From Corythoichthys intestinalis (lineage: Eukaryota; Chordata; Actinopteri; Syngnathiformes; Syngnathidae), in the NCBI RefSeq assembly GCF_030265065.1, contig NC_080410.1, forward strand, positions 21,744,898 to 21,808,897: a stretch of DNA of 64,000 nucleotides. The letters are read 5' to 3'. Below are positions 1 through 13,069 of this stretch, piece after piece; the stretch's first letter is position 1, and the number at the start of each line of letters is the position of its first letter. The notes under the pieces are model-generated. The model did no database searches. It was given only the letters and a program-made list of their open reading frames with translations, and was not told where the DNA came from. Both the position numbers and the translations under genes were made by a program.

Positions 1-3000
1 TGCAGAAAGAGACATTAACCCTGACGTAGCAGTGAAGCAACCAACTCTCAAACGGAGGAGAACAGCACCTAAATCTTCTAAGAAACGTCTGGATCTTAAC
101 ATTGACGTCTCGGGTGACAAGGATAGCGGCCTTGTTGTCGAAGGAGCATATGGAAATACAAAGTTGGCGACAGGTTCCCAAAATATTAGTGCTGTTTTTG
201 GCAGTGATTCCGCTGCTTTGCTAGCCCAGATTAGTGCAGATCCTTTTATCTCTAATCAATTAATAGAGCGTAGCAATATTCAGCCTGTTGAACAAACTCA
301 AAAAGATGAACCTTGCAAAGGTGGTTCTAAATGTGGGAACGATACCTCATCTGAACTAGATTTATCAACAAGTAGTTTCTCATCTCCAGTTACACCTGTA
401 AAGGACAAAGTGAAAGCAGTCAAGAAAAAAGTTGCACGCAATTCACGGGTGAATAAACAAAAGGAGGAAAACAATCCTGAATCTGAGCAGAAATGTGTGG
501 AAAATATCAGAAGAGAAGCCAATGTGAATGAAGGCTCTGAATTGAAGAGCAACACGGTCAGGATTTCCTTTGAGGATTTTTTGCGCAGTCAGAGTAAGGA
601 AGAAAAGAGTATTGTGCAGTGTGACGGCACCAAGATTGCTCAAGACACTAACAAAATGGACACTCACCAATTTGACACTTCGACATCTAATGGAAATGTT
701 GCATCAACAGAGCTCGCGGTCCAAATCTCCCCTCGAACCATCACCATTCAGGCTCAAATGCACACTATCTCACCAAACCAGGAAGCAAAAAAACCTGAGG
801 GAAGGAGAGCTTTACTAAACAACAGGAGAAAAGGTGCAAGAAGCGCAGCAAAAAAAGTGCCGTATTCACACACAGAGCCTGTAACGACCAAGTGGAAATC
901 CAATGTGGTTCTTGAAGAGGAAGAACTTGACCTGGCTGTGCTTGAGAGTGAATCCACACCCAAGTGTCCTGACATAGAGAGGAGACAGTTCATGGCGGCC
1001 TTCAAACAACCTGGCCTGGATGGATCTAAGGCAAAGATGGGCAAAAATCAGGCCAAACGTAAGCAATCTGTAGAGATTGATGTAGAAGAAAATGACCTGC
1101 AGGAAAATAAAATTGTAACAAAAGCAAAATCACAGAGAAAATGCAGAAAGGCAGCAAATACAGTCACCGCCTCATCTAAGTCACCGGTTGTAGCCTCGCC
1201 TGTTCATTCTGATGACATCCGAGAGCAGCCGAACGCTTCCTTAAATCCCTCCAACACAGCTTTGAGAAGGTCCAGAAGAGAGGCTGTCTTTAGACAAACC
1301 CCCAAAGTTTCTGAAACATCACCTGTCAGGAACAGACGGAATCTGGATTGCAATAATGATTCTGCAAAAACCTCTGTTAAGTTATCACACCGTAAAATAC
1401 GCAAGTCAAAATATGGAGTGTACAAAGCAAAGATAGTCTGTCCACCTGATGAGAAAGAGAGTCCCATCAGGTAATGCATAGATAGTGTTAAGAGTTAGTA
1501 TTGATGAAGCTGTTCAATGAATTCGCCATTGTGTTCCATCAGGATAAAATTGAGAAGAGTTCATCAAAATGTATCTGAAGGGGGCAAAAATTCTTCTTTG
1601 GCTTCTAATGTAAGTAAGGTCATATACGGTAGTCGTGTAATTATTCATCTACACTGCTCAAAAAAATAAAGGGAACACTAATGTAACACATTGTAGATAT
1701 AAATGAATGAAATATTTTTATTAAATAATTTGTTTTTTCCATAGTTGAATGTGCTGACAACAAAATCACACAAGAATTATCAATGAAAATCAAACGTATT
1801 CACCCATGGAGGTCTAGATTGTGAGTTATACTCAAAATGAAAGTGGAAAAAAACACTACAGGATTATTCAACTTTCATGTAAACAAGTCAAAATGAGGCA
1901 CAGTAGTGTGTGTGGCCTCCAAGTGCCTGAATGACCTCCCTACAACACCTGGGCAGGTTGCTAATGAGACGACAGAGGGTGTCCTAGGGAATGTCCTCCT
2001 ATATCTGGACCAGGGCATTACTGAGCTCCTGGACAGTCTGAGGAGCAACCTGGCTCTGACAGATGTACCTAAACACAATGTCCCAGAGGTGTTCTATTGG
2101 ATTTAGGTCAGGCGAACGTGGTGTCCAGTCAATGTTATGAATTCTGTTGCATACTACAGCCACATGAAGTCGGGCATTGTCGTACACCAGAAGGAACCCA
2201 GGTCCCACTGCACAAGGGTAACTTATGACAATGAGTCCAAGGATTTCATCCCGATACCTAATAGCAGTCAGGGTGCCATCATCTAACCTGTAGAGGTCTG
2301 TGTGTGTCCTTCCAGGGATATGCCTTCCCTGACCATCACCGACCCACAACCACACCAGTCATGCTGAATGATGTTGCAGGCAGCATACGTTCTCCATGAA
2401 ATCTCCGGACCCTTTCGCATCTGTTGCATGTGCTCAGGTTGAACCTGCTTTCATTGGTGAAGCGGACAGAGCCATTGGCATAGTTGCAAATTCTGTTGGT
2501 CTGTGGCAAATGCCTCTTAAGCTCTACGGTGATTGGCAGTGAGCTCAGGGCTCTCTACAGGATGTCAGGCCCTCAGACCATCCTCATGGAGCCCATTTCT
2601 GATTGTTTGGTCAGAAGCATTCACACCAGTGGCCTGCTGGAGGTCATTTTGTAGGGCTCTGGCAGTGTTCACCCTATTCCTCCTTGAGCAAAGGCGAGGA
2701 TACCGATCCTGCTGAGGGTTTAAGGATCTTCCTGTCCTGTCCAGCTCTCCTACAATATGACAAGTTGATGCTCAGACTGTCCAGGAACTCTATGATGTGC
2801 TGGTCCAGATCTGGGTGGAAATCGCTCAGGAGAACATCCGCCACCTCATCAGGAGCATGCCCAGGCGTTGTAGGGAGGTCATACAAGCATGTAGAGGCCA
2901 AACACACTACTAAGCTTCATTTTCACTTGTTTAAAGGACATTACATAAAAGTTGGTTCGGCCTGTAGTGTGTTTTTCCACTTTCATTCTGAGTATAAATC

Positions 3001-6000
3001 TAAATCTGGACCTCCATGGGTTTCATTTCATGGATAATTTTTGTCTGTCTTTGTTGTCGGCACGTTCAACTATGAAAAGAACAAAGTATTTAATAAAAAT
3101 ATTTCTTTTATTCAGATCTACAACGTGTTATGTTAGTTTTCCCTTTATTTTTTTGAGCAGTATATTTTGTTTACATCAAATGGTGTTGAATTTTTTTTTT
3201 CTTCATTCTTTTGTTTGTTTCAAGGCATCAGATAATGCTAAAAAACAAAATAAGGCAAAAAAGCTGGTGGAGAAAGCTAAAGCTGTTCAACAAATTAAGA
3301 GAGATGCCATTGAGAACAAAAGAACATTGAGGCGTTCATCAAGGACCGAGGCTTCCATCTCAAAGAGTTATTGTGAAGATGAGGTACGATTTATCATACA
3401 AGTGGTAAAAAACACACATAACTATATCATTTTGTAGTTTTAAAGGTTTACGAAAGCCAAAATACTTGTTCAGTGTATTAAGGCAAGCAACAAGGCGAAG
3501 TCATGAAACTACTGATATTGAATCTTGATTTCAGAACTCTGTTTTCTGCCTGGACGACGACCTGACTGTTTCTCCTCAGAAGGTACCGCAAAAAAGTAAG
3601 ACTAAGAAGTCTCTCCGCAATCTAAATGATGTGCTGGGGAAAGTCACCAAAGCTCCTCCAGGTAGCATTTCCCACTTTTATTAGCTTTGAATGCCCATCA
3701 GCTTGATATAAACTTTTGAGTTTCTGAATTGTTTTTCTGAAAGACTCCAAGTGTATCCAGGAGAAGAATGCTCGCAAGGCATCTGCTGTCATTTCTATCT
3801 TTGATGAGAGCAGCCAGCAGAGCTCTGAGAACTCCCAAGATGATGAGCAGTTCAGGGCTCGCAGAGAGTTTCTAAAGAGTGGCCTACCGGAGTCATTCAA
3901 GAAACAAATAGCCAAGGCTGCTGCCACCAAGGAGACATACACCCTTTCCTGTTCCTCTTTCCAACCAGTTATACACACGATGCAAATTCCAAATGGTACT
4001 ACTCTCGAGTCTCCACTTTTGTCAATGTTTTCGACTAATTGTGCTGTGCTGACTACATTGACAGGTTGTGCTCTATGGAGTCTACCCTGGCCCCAGTCTC
4101 CTCAACTGTGCTCTCTCAAAGAGCTTCGCATTCCAGTGCCTGATATCCCACTACATCTTAAAGGTCCCCTATGCTTAAAGACAAAACCTGAACGTGGAGT
4201 GTTTTGTGAGCGTGTAAGTTAAACATTAAAAACGTGTAGTTTCCCATTTATATTTGTAAAGACTGCTGCTCACTTGCTGTCAGATCTAAATTCTAACCAT
4301 TTGTAGAACTCTGCCTGTTGTTGCTATTCAACTACTTTTGTTGTAAATTGCGCTTTTCCAGAGTTCTGGTTGGAGGCTTGAGATGTCTGAAAAAGTGCGT
4401 CAGCTTCTGGTGGAGGAGGTCTGCACTTCAAACCCTCTCTTCCTCGGTGAGACGTTTATGTCTCGCTTGATGGCCAGACGTGCTGATAATGAGCAACAAC
4501 ACTCAGGTGAGTCTGACAAGCACACGTTTTACACAAATGACACCGAAACAGTAATAGAGTAGAAGTTCACCAAAAATGTCAAATTAACTCTGAATTAATT
4601 TCTAATTAACCCTCATTGCCACTCATTGAACTCATTGGTTGCCACTGACATCGCTGGCAGCCTTTCCTATAAAAACGGATTGGATGTCTAGTGTCGTCAA
4701 TGGCATCAAACATGAGCATTCACAGACACTCCTCCCAGTTTAATTTAATTGGACGTCTTTTCTTATCAATGGCAGGCAATGACTTATATACTATGGAGGA
4801 AAAAAAGAGTCAACTTTAGAATGTAATTAGGGGCTATAACCAGAGCATTTCTGCTTGTTTTTAATCATTTTGATTAGATAAATTTTGGTTTCAATCAACA
4901 TTTTATTTATAATTTGTTCATAAAAAATATATTAAGAGATACAAAAATACAATAATAATTAATGTTAAAAAATATTGTACTTATAATTGAGACCTGGTGT
5001 CCACATTTGTGGACTTCACATTTTGAGTCATGTATGCTACACTTGTATAACAAATGTTGATATTGTGGCCTACCTGACTCAAAATGTGCTGTCCAAATAA
5101 GTGGACACAAGGTCCTTCTGGGGTTAAGTTATTTTTAAAATGACCAAAAATCGGCACTTAGCCTAAATCTAAACCTACTATTCTCCTTACAATAACTAAT
5201 GATACCAATTACTAACCCCGCTATTACAGAGCCTGTAAGGAAGCTGTTGTCTCCTGAGCCAGTAGGAGGAAAGAGGAAGAGAATGGATGATAAAGTGGCA
5301 AAGATGGCTAAGAAACAGCGTGCCGCCCATCACGAAGGAAACATTTTCAACCTCGAGCCAGAGGCCTCAAGCAGGACACGCCGCAAAAGACAAACCCAGA
5401 GATCCAGACTGGATAAGGCTAAGGACAAGTCTTTACATGGAACAGATGATGATGTTGTTGTACTTGACGACTTGTGTGAGGACACCGAGAAGAAAGGTGA
5501 TGGAGTTTTTCTTAAAAAGTATATATACAACAGCTAAATAATACAAAACCTTCGCATTATCCACAGTTGAGGCAAATGAGGATGTGTTGTGGACGGAAAA
5601 ATATCAGCCTCAGCACTCCAGTGACATCATTGGCAACACAACATCAGTGCGGCAGCTGCATAGGTTTGCATCAAAATGTTTTATTTTTAATGCTGAAATA
5701 ACCACTCATTTTTCTTCATCTTATACTCGTTCTCCGCCTTTTTGTGTAGTTGGCTTAAGGAATGGAAGCTCCGTGCAGACAGGGAGGAGAGAAGTAAGCA
5801 GAGAGTTAAGGAACAAGAAGGCAGCAACGGTATGTCCTTGAAAAGCTGTTTTTGACTTTTTTTTTTAAATTACCTCTACTTACAGTATTTTAACTGAATG
5901 TCTTAATATTTTTAATTGTTCCAGACTCTGATTGGGACTGTGGAGATGAGGACTGTCTGTCTACGGAGGATTTGCTGTGCAATACAGTCCTGATTACAGG

Positions 6001-9000
6001 ACCAACGGGAATAGGAAAGACTGCCACAGTCTATGCTTGTGCTCAAGAGTTGGGCTTTAAGGTAAAGAAAGAGCATTATTACTATTATTACTCAGTACAG
6101 TAGGTGCCCGTGGACATTAAGTTACATGTTTGTCTGTGTTCTTCATGGTTTTCCAAGGTGTTTGAGGTGAACGCTTCATCCCAACGGAGTGGCCGTCTAA
6201 TTTTGTCCCAGCTGAAGGAGGCCACTCAGTCACACCAAGTGGACAACAAAGGAGTCAATGCCAACAAGCCGATATACTTTAACAGCCACGGTACAAATAC
6301 CTGCACTGTCAAGCCAGAATCATCTCCAAGTATGTAAAACATGGCTTTAACGATGCCTTGCAGATACTGTTACAAGTAAATGAACACAACTCATTTCATT
6401 TCTTTATCGTTCAGGGAAGCTGAATTCTCCTCGCAAGGTTGTCTCATCTCCGAGGAAACCTCCCAACTCCCCAAGAGGTGCTAAACGAGTAGGCTTGGCT
6501 CCAACATCTCTAGCCAACTTTTTCAAAATAGGCCGACCTAGCAATAAGGAACCGCTGAGCACTAAGCAGGATGACCAAAAGGGTAAATAAACTCCAAATG
6601 TATTCCATTAAAAATAAATATGTATACGTATAAAAAATATATTCATCAGTATTATCAAATTTTCACCTGAATAGCTTCTAAGAAATCAAAAGCACAGGAG
6701 GACACTAGGAAAGAAAAAGCCACAGTCAACTCACCCAAGCCCTCTGCACCAAAGGAGAGGGACGAGCAGAGTAAGAAGACTGCTACCTCGCTCATTTTAT
6801 TTGAAGAAGTAGATGTCATTTTTGAAGAAGATTCTGGCTTTCTTGCTGCCATCAAGACATTCATGAGTACGACAAAAAGACCAGTCATCCTCACCACCAG
6901 TGGTTAGTAGAAACGGGGAGGAACTTTTTTTCTTGTATTCAATCTCAAATTATTATTTTTTTCCTGTGTACTTTTGTTGTGTTTTATTCATGTTTAATAT
7001 ACAGTATCATGTTTTGCAGATCCTACATTCAGCACTGTGTTTGATGGCAACTTTGAAGAGATATATTTCAAAAAACCCTCTTTGGTGAGTGAGGGCTCTA
7101 TTTAGGGTGCATTCACCGCTTATACATTGTGCCTAACAATCTCTCTATCTCAGTTGGACGTGAGTAGCTACCTGCGCCTGTTGTGTCTGGCTGAGGACAC
7201 CAGGACAGATCAGCGTGATGTTAGCACACTGCTCGAACTTAATGACTGTGACATCAGGCAGAGCTTGTTGCAGCTGCAATTTTGGACTCGTAGTGCAGGG
7301 GGGCGCCACGTAACATTACCCTCTGGGGACATAAACCCAAATGGTAAGTACAATAGTGTAAAGTCAAATAAAGTTCCAGTCGAATATTTCTGACTTAATG
7401 GGGGAATTGAACTTGGTGTGTTTTGAAATTAGGAAATGAAGTGAAGCCAGAGACTATTGGGGAAGCATCAGGCACGAGTTCACCGACTGTAACATCACCT
7501 TGGCCTCCATGTGAAAGCGGCTGTACTGAAAGTCTGCTCGGTCTTCTGAATATTGAACCTGCGAGAGACGTTTGGGAGCTGCTTCGGGTAAATGTTAAAT
7601 ACTCTACAAAATCAAAGCATGGTTTGATAGTACATTTTATATTTGTTATAGCCAAACTGCTGTCATTGCTAACGTTATTAATATATTTGGCAAATATTAA
7701 CAGTTGCCGGTTGGAAAAGAAAAAACGCATGTGTAGAGTATATGACAGAATATACCTGCTTTGAGTCCATTTTGCATTAACAGAGTCAGACACATGAGAT
7801 GGCTTGCTGGGAGTTGCTGATGGACAGCACTCGACGAGGAGTTAACTTACTCTATTCCAACATGGAGACCCTCTTACCATTACCACGAAGACAGTTATTC
7901 CCAACTTACAAATTGGAGCCCCCCTCTGTGAGCTCTCCTACTTGCCTGCAGTTGGACCCACTGCCTTCCCATTCAAGACAGCTGCACTCATCTGAGTCAG
8001 TAGAGTGCTCAGATGATGGGAGTCCTGTTAAGGTATCCCACAGGATGAAGAAGAAAAAGAAAAGACACTGGCTATCTAACCAAGATGGGCAGCAGTCGGA
8101 CTCTGACTCGGAGGAGCATTTCCTCTCTCTCAGCAAGCAGCAGGAGCCACCTCAAGCCAAAGAAGAATCCACTGAAATGTTAGTTCCACAAATGGAAAAA
8201 AGGAAACCGCCGACTCCTTCTGATCGTCTAAAGAGTATCCCTGTTTCTAAGTGTCTAGAATCAATAAGTGACTTTTTTGACACTATGTCTGACATAGACT
8301 CCTTACTTGTTCATCACGGTAGTGATGCTCAGAGAGGTCACCTGCAAGATTCAGTCAGTGCAACACCAAAGGACGGTATGACTGATGAGTCCAAAGTTGA
8401 GTCGAACACGTTAAGCTGTGTGATGGGCCAGCGTGTGTTGGAGATCCAAAGCGTGGTAGAGGCGCTAAGCTTCCACAAGTGTCGGCTCACTGTAACAGAG
8501 GCCTTGGCCCGAGCTCAACAGCTTGAGAGGAAGCTGGCGGATAATGCTGTGGAAGAACTCACCCTCCCTGTGGCCTCCCATTGTGAAAGTTACAGCTTCA
8601 CTCAGAGCAGCCTCTGTCGACCCCAGTGAGTTCATCATATATCTACCAAACATAACCATTATTTATTCCAAATGTTATCCAATGCAAAATATGAGGGCAT
8701 CATTTATTCCAGGATGGTGCAACAGAGGAGAGACCTTATGGAGAGTGTGGTGTGCAGAGGACCATTTAGCACTCTTTGCAACAGATCTGCGGCTGCTGTG
8801 GACTACTTGCCAGTTCTGCGAACCATCTGCAGGTCAGAGCAAATTAAAGAACAAGGCAAAGTGAAACGAAGGTGAGCAGGCAGTGCCAGGATTCAGTGAA
8901 GCACTTGGTTCTTCATATAGAACAATGAATAAAAGTGTGAAACTGTTTAGTGCATGCAGTAAGGTCTCTTTTTCTTCCTTCAGGTTTTTGCACTACCTAG

Positions 9001-9062
9001 ACTCCATCCATCTGGGTCTTCACAAGAATACTCTCCAACACCTTTCCGCAGACTTTCCATAA
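1..9062 (+). CDS. atad5: ATAD5, PCNA-unloading RFC-like ATPase (5' part outside window)
   Basis: Large subunit of the Elg1/ATAD5 RFC-like complex, which removes PCNA from chromatin after replication and recruits USP1-UAF1 (known for the family). The frame is open to the window edge, so the true start is upstream. Exons by splice sites: 1-1470, 1543-1609, 3225-3383, 3535-3661, 3744-3995, 4065-4213, 4362-4506, 5230-5496, 5567-5663, 5750-5829, 5925-6061, 6158-6329, 6415-6582, 6675-6902, 7020-7084, 7154-7343, 7433-7587, 7784-8625, 8713-8871, 8984-9062; phases close to 1,668 codons (human about 1,844 aa). Visible: a long basic, disordered N-terminal part; LWTEKYQP near residue 885 at the start of the AAA+ module; Walker A GPTGIGKTA near 961; Walker B LFEEVDVIF near 1140 followed by TTSD; conserved C-terminal end RFLHYLDSIHLGL. 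The intron after exon 2 holds a Tc1 element. Identification is secure; individual splice sites are by eye. Confidence 0.95.
1650..3162 (-). mobile_element. Tc1-like transposon with extended inverted repeats
   Basis: In the ATAD5 intron 1610-3224. Ends 'cactgctcaaaaaaataaag' and its inverse at 3,140-3,160, flanked by TA. The minus-strand frame 1999-2355 encodes a transposase C-terminal part with DNARLHVA and [12 protein letters not shown] (catalytic D and E region of a Tc1-type DDE enzyme). The inverted repeat runs inward to about 2,060 on the left and from about 2,750 on the right, so the transposase 3' end is present twice, face to face. The N-terminal half is degraded. Confidence 0.85.
4609..4785. 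repeat. Dispersed short repeat ('gacgtc...tcaatggcag' type)
   Basis: In the ATAD5 intron 4507-5229. Related stretches with 'ttggacgtc', 'gtcaatggcag' and 'cctcccagttt' lie near 14,284, 35,524, 43,200, 56,385 and 59,758. No coding potential; origin unknown. Confidence 0.4.
4991..5115. repeat. Palindromic MITE, 125 bp
   Basis: Two arms of about 41 bp in inverted orientation around 'tatgctacacttg...'. The left arm starts 'gacctggtgtccac' and the right arm ends 'gtggacacaaggtcc'. In the same ATAD5 intron. Confidence 0.6.
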
Positions 9063-9916
9063 TCCTAAAGGATTTTCTTTTCACAATTAAGGGTTCTAGG
9101 CGAACAAAGTAAAATTAGGCAACTATTTTGCAGAATGTGTTGTTTGTTGGGGTCAAAGCTAATTACATTTATTAGTCTACCTGGTGACACAAGGTGACGA
9201 ATCACTTTTTGTATTAGGTAACTCACTTAACGTAATTGTGTTTAGTAAACTCCCTAACATGTGCTTCCTCAGATGGAAATGAGTGACTCACTGCCCACAA
9301 GTTTTCCTGGCATTACCTGTTTCACATGTAAAGTTGCACTCAACACATTTTCAAGTGACATTGACTGTGTTTTCTTTTGTACATATATGTATTTTATACT
9401 CTGCATTAATAATACAGCATATTCTTTGCATTTAATTTTTTTCTAGTTATAGCAATTGTTTTTTGGCAAGTATGGCTCTGAAAACAATTGCATGAGTTTC
9501 AATGTGAAAAATAGAACTCTGTAAACGCTTTGTAAAAATTGCAACTAGCCACTTAATGTGTTAAATGTCTTAATTTTATGCTAGTTTTAAATTTCACATA
9601 ATCAGTTTTTCAAAGATTATTTTCCTCTGCCTTAAATTTATACACTTACACTTTAATATTTGTAGTGGGCAAATAAAGTTTTGGCAAAATTTTACAATCT
9701 ATGAAATGGGGCGAGTCTTTGTTTAAGAAAAGTTCTTCCATGCTGTACAAATTCGATGAAGAGGAAGGACCGCCTTGTGTTGTGACATTAGCCATCGCTT
9801 GCAAGTTCCACTTTTTAATTTTAGAGCTTTTGTTTACTGCATTCACTGTTGTGTAACCATGTAGGCACCATGGTTCTTTTTAAAAGTGCCATGTGTAAGA
9901 CGACTTTTAAAGCAGC
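9063..9916 (+). other. ATAD5 3'UTR and ADAP2 5' region
   Basis: No coding signal. An AATAAA at 9672-9677 is the likely ATAD5 poly(A) signal, giving a 3'UTR of about 0.63 kb. The ADAP2 start codon follows about 240 bp later, so the ADAP2 promoter must lie in or overlap the ATAD5 3' end. I see no clear TATA box or repeat. Confidence 0.6.
9672..9677 (+). terminator. ATAD5 poly(A) signal
   Basis: Canonical AATAAA about 610 bp after the ATAD5 stop codon and the best candidate before ADAP2. Confidence 0.6.
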
Positions 9917-12691
9917 ATGGCAAACTGGGAGCGAAACAAAAGGATCTTATTGGAGCTGGTTAAGCTGCCAGAGAACAGTTTTTGTGCGGACTGTGGATCC
10001 CCTGGTGAGGACAGTGTCAGATTTTTTTGTTTGCGATTGTTTTGGTAAGCTCATCAACTAACCTAATCATCTTGTTCCAATTAGATCCAGACTGGGCATC
10101 TTCCAAACTAGGCTTATTTGTGTGTCTGAATTGTTCTGGTATCCACCGTAACCTGTCCAGCCGAGTAAAGTCTATAAAGCTTGACAACTGGGAAGATGAC
10201 CTTGTAGAAGTATGGTCGCTCACACGCATACAGTACATATACAATATATATTCAGTATACAGTATAATTATTTTTAACAATGCTTTAGAAAAAATGCCAA
10301 TTGAAAGAATTAACATTTATGTTTAATATTTCTGGGGGAAGTTGATGAAATCCAGTGGCAATGCCAGAGCCAAAGCCTTGTATGAAAAAGCACTTCCTCC
10401 TTACTACTACCGACCACAGCAAACTGACTGTGTGTAAGTATTTTTTATTTTCAGGAAATCTGTATTTTGAGGCCACATCTAATAGGTTTTAAAAAATATA
10501 TACGTGACTGGATTGCAGAAAGAATTCCGATTATAATATTTCGATCTAACTATGCACAATATCTATTTTTCCTGAAATAAAAATCAAAGTAAAGGCTATA
10601 ATTACCCTTCAAAAGTCTGACAATTGCGGTGTTGTAGCACAGTTAGAGTTATAACACACTAAATCTACATTACAAATAAGGTAAAATTCTGCTACAAGCA
10701 AGCTTCACTCAATCTGTCAATTTTATGCACTGCTTATCCCAACTATGGTCGTGGGTTTGCTGGGGCCTATCCCAGCTGACTTTTGGTGAGCACAGTGTGA
10801 ATATTGAATTGAAATATATTGCATTGTCACTTCAATGTGTGTACCTCCAGAGTCTTAAGAGAGCAGTGGATTCGAGCCAAATATGAAAGGTTGGAATTCA
10901 CAGGGGAGACCAAGTATCCACCTCCGTCTTATACCACAGGTGATTTCTCGTCCTCTCACTTTTGCTGCAATTAGTTATGCACAATAGGAGAAGTCTCAGT
11001 TTTCATTGTATTCCAGGCTTCTTTGAAGGAATGCTTTGGAAGAAAGGAAAGGAAAATACTCAGTTTCTGCAGAGAAAATTTGTTCTCTCTGAGCGAGAAT
11101 TCACACTGGCTTACTACAACAAAGAAAATGTGAGGCACCTACTAGTATTGAGGTGAAGTCTGTAAACCAAAAATGATTTGGATATATATTTCTTTTATTT
11201 AGGAGTCCAAAGGTCCAAAGGCCCTCATCTCCATCAAGCACTTGAATGTAACTTTTCAGCCAGAAAAGATTGGTCATCCCCATGGGATGCAGATTACTTA
11301 CCTTAACAATGACCACACCAGGAGTCTGTATGTGTATCATGATAGTCCTGAGGTACGACTGCTAAATTATCCAAATAAGTGACTTTTGCATGTTGTCGTT
11401 TAATTTACTTTAAAGCAGATTGGTTTCTTTTGCGTTGTAGGAAATAGTCACATGGTACAATGCCCTTCGTGCGGCTCGCTATGCTTACCTAAAGACAGCA
11501 TATCCAACTGGAACAGAAACTGATGTAAGTACCTCAAGCATACGTTTCTTAATGGTTGTGATTCATGTGAACCTTTGTCTCATTGTCAGCTGATATCGAA
11601 TATAACACCAGCCTACCTTAAAGAGGGATACATGGAAAAGACGGGGCCATCGGTAAGTACTTAAAATCGAATGACTTAACCAATTTGCATATTGCCATGT
11701 GTCTGCTTTCGTTATAATTTTGCATAATATGGTCACTCACATTCATACAATGAATTGGCTATATGAATTCATGCCAATATCATACCAGTATTCATACTAA
11801 AAGTCACTTTGTCACAAGCTAATTCTCCTTCAGAGGAAAATTATCCTTTTTTTTTTTTTTTTTTTTTTAAATTTTACCTTAAAATTAAAAAAGTCCAAAT
11901 GTGGTTTTCATTTAATTAAAATAATAGATCATTTCAGAAGGAATTGGCTATGATGCTACACTAGTTGCTAGACTAAGAAGTGATAGCAAATTTCTTGGGC
12001 AACCCTTTCATTTTTCTTATTTTTTCCCTCATTCATTTTCAAATTTTTTAGTGCAATTGATCATATATAAGTTAAAAATATGAAAAGAAAATGTTAAGTG
12101 TGCTATGTTTTAGTTTACATTGTGTATTATTATGCTTTTAGTATATGTGTATTTCTTATGTATATGATTTTATGATTACCAGCAGAAGGAACCATTCAAA
12201 AAGAGATGGTTCATTTTAGACTCTCAAAATAGGAAGTTGCTGTACTTCAAGGGCTGTTTGGTAAGAACAAATCCTTGTACAGTATTAGTTTACTGTCAAG
12301 TACCTTGCTGTTCTCAAGTGTCTGTGTGTCTAAAAGTGCATTTCTCACTAATAATGTAGGATGCTGAAGAGCAGGGGGTCATCTTCCTTGGCACAGAAAG
12401 TAACAATTACTCTGTTAGAGACTATGTCCCAAAACGAACTCGTGGAAACAAGTGGAAGTTTGGCCTCATGGTGCAGACACCCGAGCGGCAATTTGTCTTT
12501 ATGTGCCAGCACGAGTGTGAGCAAAGAGAGTGGCTGAATTCCCTCAGACAGGTCATGTCCAGGCCTATGACACCACAGGATTATACCAGTAAGTGTGGGA
12601 ATAAAAGCTTGGGATTTTTGTGTGTAAAATATGTCAACATACATTTTTGTTTGTCTTTGTAGCAGAGGCCAACATCAGGAATAAGCGATGA
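9917..12691 (+). CDS. adap2: ADAP2, Arf-GAP with dual PH domains 2
   Basis: GTPase-activating protein for Arf6-type GTPases that binds phosphoinositides at the plasma membrane (family knowledge). Exons: 9917-10004, 10085-10209, 10342-10433, 10851-10939, 11017-11129, 11203-11352, 11441-11524, 11590-11652, 12183-12260, 12360-12588, 12663-12691; phases close to 379 aa, against about 381 in human ADAP2. The Arf-GAP zinc finger is C23-x2-C26-x16-C43-x2-C46 with the arginine finger in IHRNL (R51). PH1 starts near residue 132 (GMLWKKGKENTQFLQRKF) and PH2 near 260 (EGYMEKTGP, then FKKRWFIL). The start MANWERNK matches the family start. Position between ATAD5 and RHOT1 favours ADAP2 over ADAP1. Two acceptors (exons 9 and 11) are NAGNAG. 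Confidence 0.93.
10710..10800 (+). repeat. L2-type LINE tail fragment
   Basis: In ADAP2 intron 3. Contains the fish L2 signature of 'actgcttatccc' followed by 'gctggggcctatcccagctg'. No coding part remains. Confidence 0.5.
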
Positions 12692-13069
12692 AAACTGGAA
12701 AGTGTGACAGCAGGATTTAATTTTTACAGCAACAACATCTGAATGGAAACCTGTGGGGTACACCATGTCAACTGTGTTTGCATCATGCATAATTGAATCA
12801 TTTGGCACTGTCAAGAAATTAAAATGTAATATTATTCTTCATAAGAATCTGTGTTGAATTTATGACATGCTTTAGTTCTGACACCCATTCCCCCCATTAA
12901 ACTGCAATTAATAAGATTTTCAATGTATGGTTTTATGTTTATTTTGTTTTGGCAGAATACACTATGTTGGAAACTCATTTAAAAAAAAAAGACTGTATAG
13001 GTATTCCACATTGTCTCCCTGCAACCCTGAACAGGATAAGCAGGATAGAAAATAGATGAGTTATCATAG

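Noticed and set aside
9849-10061. Open frame starting upstream of ADAP2
   Set aside because: Different frame from the conserved MANWERNK start and it does not join the next exon.
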